Below, piece by piece: positions 6,647-7,350 of a DNA stretch of 7,350 nucleotides; the stretch's first letter is position 1, and each line of letters opens with the position of its first letter. Both the position numbers and the translations under genes were made by a program. The stretch spans positions 1 through 7,350 of the forward strand of contig JADGDA010000123.1 of assembly GCA_015228695.1 (NCBI GenBank). Reading direction: 5' to 3'. Under the pieces are notes generated by a model. The model did no database searches, was not told the DNA's origin, and saw only the letters and a program-made list of their open reading frames with translations. This DNA is from Alphaproteobacteria bacterium. Lineage in GTDB: Bacteria; Pseudomonadota; Alphaproteobacteria; Rhodospirillales; Rhodospirillaceae.

Positions 6647-7030
6647 CTAACCCGAAAGGCCGACCGCCCACGCCAGGACGGTCAGGACGACGGTCGACGC
6701 CACCACCACGCGCCCGGACCTGTAGACCTGCGGAATTTCCAGCCCGCGGCCGGTGTCCCACAAAAGATGCCGGATGCCGTTCGTCAGATGGTAGAACAAC
6801 GCGACCGTCCATCCGAACAGCAGCACCTGCCCGAACCAGGACCCCAGGAACGCCGTGGCCTTGTGATAGGCCTCCGGCCCGTAGGCCGCGCTCGACAACC
6901 AGTACGTCAGGAGCAGGAGGCCGACGGCCAGCCCGACGCCGGTGATCCGGTGGGTGATGGACAGAACGGACGTGATCTGCGGCCTGTAGATCTGCACATG
7001 GGGAGACAGCGGCCGATTCTTGCTGGTCAT
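6647..7030 (-). CDS. sdhC: Succinate dehydrogenase cytochrome b556 subunit
   Basis: SdhC is the larger-motif membrane anchor of complex II and supplies a heme b axial ligand and part of the ubiquinone pocket. The protein has 127 residues. The N-terminal RPLSPHVQIYRPQITSVLSI followed by THRITG is the family signature; Ser24 and Arg28 align with the E. coli quinone-site residues Ser27 and Arg31. His81 in FYHLTNGIRH matches heme ligand His84, and His88 matches the second conserved His. Transmembrane helices lie at about 29-48, 62-84 and 107-125. The start is ATG 7030, where the family N-terminus begins and GAGGGGGG lies 5 bases upstream; an in-frame ATG at 7078 would add 16 unconserved residues. 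It is the first gene of the operon, so the leader at 7031-7350 should contain the operon promoter. Confidence 0.97.
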   Translation of the reverse strand: MTSKNRPLSPHVQIYRPQITSVLSITHRITGVGLAVGLLLLTYWLSSAAYGPEAYHKATAFLGSWFGQVLLFGWTVALFYHLTNGIRHLLWDTGRGLEIPQVYRSGRVVVASTVVLTVLAWAVGLSG

Positions 7031-7086
7031 ACGAACCCCCCTCGCTGCGCGCGGCGGCCCCCCGCCACGCCCCGTCATCTCTTAGA

Positions 7087-7114
7087 ACAATACCAAAAAA
7101 TCCGGCACTGCAAA
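7087..7114 (-). promoter_or_regulatory. Second, weaker promoter candidate for sdhC
   Basis: On the minus strand TTTGCA (7114-7109), 16 bases, then TATTGT (7092-7087) match four of six consensus positions each. It would start transcription about 50 bases before ATG 7030. It competes with the TTGACA candidate just upstream. Confidence 0.25.
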
Positions 7115-7138
7115 AAAGTAGGCCCCCGAACACGGGGG
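7112..7138 (-). terminator. GC-rich hairpin plus T6 tract upstream of sdhC (terminator or attenuator-like)
   Basis: On the minus strand CCCCCG-TGTT-CGGGGG forms a perfect 6-bp stem (7138-7123). CCTAC and then six Ts (7117-7112) follow. The T-tract begins five bases after the stem, later than in a classical terminator. It could end a gene lying to the right, attenuate sdh, or simply be the dyad within the promoter described for 7115-7144. Confidence 0.35.
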
Positions 7139-7144
7139 TGTCAA
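7115..7144 (-). promoter_or_regulatory. Candidate sdh operon promoter with a perfect TTGACA box
   Basis: On the minus strand a perfect TTGACA (7144-7139) is followed after 18 bases by TACTTT (7120-7115), a weak -10 with three of six matches. It would give a leader of about 75-80 bases before sdhC. The spacer is almost wholly a GC-rich dyad, which is unusual and could be an operator. Confidence 0.4.
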
Positions 7145-7161
7145 CTCCGGAAGGCCGCGAA

Positions 7162-7182
7162 CGCCCGAAAAAAAATCAGGCG
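7162..7182 (-). repeat. Inverted repeat enclosing a T-tract in the sdh leader region
   Basis: Read as minus-strand RNA, CGCCUGA and UCGGGCG pair over 7 bp with one U-G wobble around a loop of seven Us. On the plus strand the same position is a C-A mismatch, so any RNA function points to the minus strand. Whether it is transcribed depends on the real sdh start site. Confidence 0.35.
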
Positions 7183-7271
7183 AATATAAGCATTTACTAA
7201 AGAAGAAGGCCGACTCGGGCGGTTCGCTGGCCTGGAGGCCGAACATGCTGCGGCGCAAGAAAAGTATGATC

Positions 7272-7307
7272 CGGCTTCCGGAAAGTTCTTGGGCTTTCCG
7301 GAAGCCG
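7272..7307. repeat. Perfect 14-bp inverted repeat (hairpin)
   Basis: The 14 bases at 7272-7285 (CGGCTTCCGGAAAG) are repeated exactly inverted at 7294-7307, with an 8-base loop. On the minus strand a short T-run (TTTT) comes about eight bases later, so it is a poor intrinsic terminator. It is the longest perfect hairpin I found in the window and heads a cluster of three. Confidence 0.75.
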
Positions 7308-7308
7308 A

Positions 7309-7339
7309 GCCCGCAACGCGGGCCGGCGCTCCTGCGCCG
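7309..7339. repeat. Two further perfect 6-bp hairpins abutting the 14-bp one
   Basis: GCCCGC-AAC-GCGGGC (7309-7323) and CGGCGC-TCCT-GCGCCG (7324-7339) follow one another with no gap, and a GCC-AA-GGC motif follows at the window edge. Either strand could form them as RNA. Confidence 0.6.
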
Positions 7340-7350
7340 AAAGCCAAGGC

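Larger units (their letters stand above)
7031..7350. other. Leader and intergenic region upstream of sdhC
   Basis: This 320-base stretch has no gene I can support. It is more AT-rich than the rest, with minus-strand T-tracts at 7095-7100, 7112-7117 and 7168-7175, two promoter candidates, a possible extra -10 (TATATT, 7188-7183) with no good -35, and the hairpin cluster at 7272-7339. A plus-strand frame from 7196 to the edge has protein-like content but no start codon; an ATG at 7245 with GGAGG six bases upstream opens a different frame of 35 codons. Either could be the edge of a divergent gene, but the evidence is too thin to call one. Confidence 0.5.

Noticed and set aside
6255..7133. 292-residue frame containing sdhD
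   Set aside because: The upstream part overlaps sdhC in another frame. The SdhD family length and the SD point to ATG 6635.
7141..7347. 68-codon minus-strand frame in the sdh leader
   Set aside because: It has no SD and an unconvincing composition, and it spans the hairpin cluster and promoter elements.

Overview
The window reads as a high-GC alphaproteobacterial chromosome segment, most likely Rhodospirillales or a relative. This is inferred from the style of the Sdh proteins, very GC-rich third codon positions and a CtrA-type promoter box; no species can be named. All eight protein genes I can support lie on the minus strand, so the gene order runs from right to left. The long open frames on the plus strand are antisense shadows caused by the GC-rich codon usage.

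Right part (7350 to 3664): a leader of about 320 bases, then the complete succinate dehydrogenase operon sdhC-sdhD-sdhA-sdhB. Gaps are only 11, 5 and 18 bases, and Shine-Dalgarno (SD) sequences sit in or against the preceding stop codons. Together the four genes encode respiratory complex II: SdhA/SdhB oxidise succinate to fumarate in the cytoplasm and pass electrons through three Fe-S clusters to quinone at the SdhC/SdhD membrane anchor. The cofactor and quinone-site residues I checked are present. The leader has three back-to-back perfect hairpins near the window edge, several T-tracts, and a TTGACA box whose spacer to a weak -10 holds a GC-rich hairpin.

Middle part (3663 to 989): a 174-residue coiled-coil protein of unknown function follows sdhB. 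Then comes an AT-rich promoter region with a perfect TTAA-N7-TTAAC box, the consensus of the cell-cycle/motility regulator CtrA. It drives a membrane-anchored sensor diguanylate cyclase (periplasmic sensor, two PAS domains, intact GGDEF and inhibitory I-site), which would make c-di-GMP.

Left part (988 to 1): a 227-base gap, then two genes for exported proteins, probably co-transcribed. The first is a small secreted protein with four cysteines, of unknown function. The second is a Sel1-repeat protein that starts at GTG and runs off the left edge.

I see no mobile element, CRISPR array, tRNA or rRNA. The core is ordinary metabolism. The points most worth following are the CtrA-type box in front of the c-di-GMP synthase, the structured sdh leader and the uncharacterised small genes.
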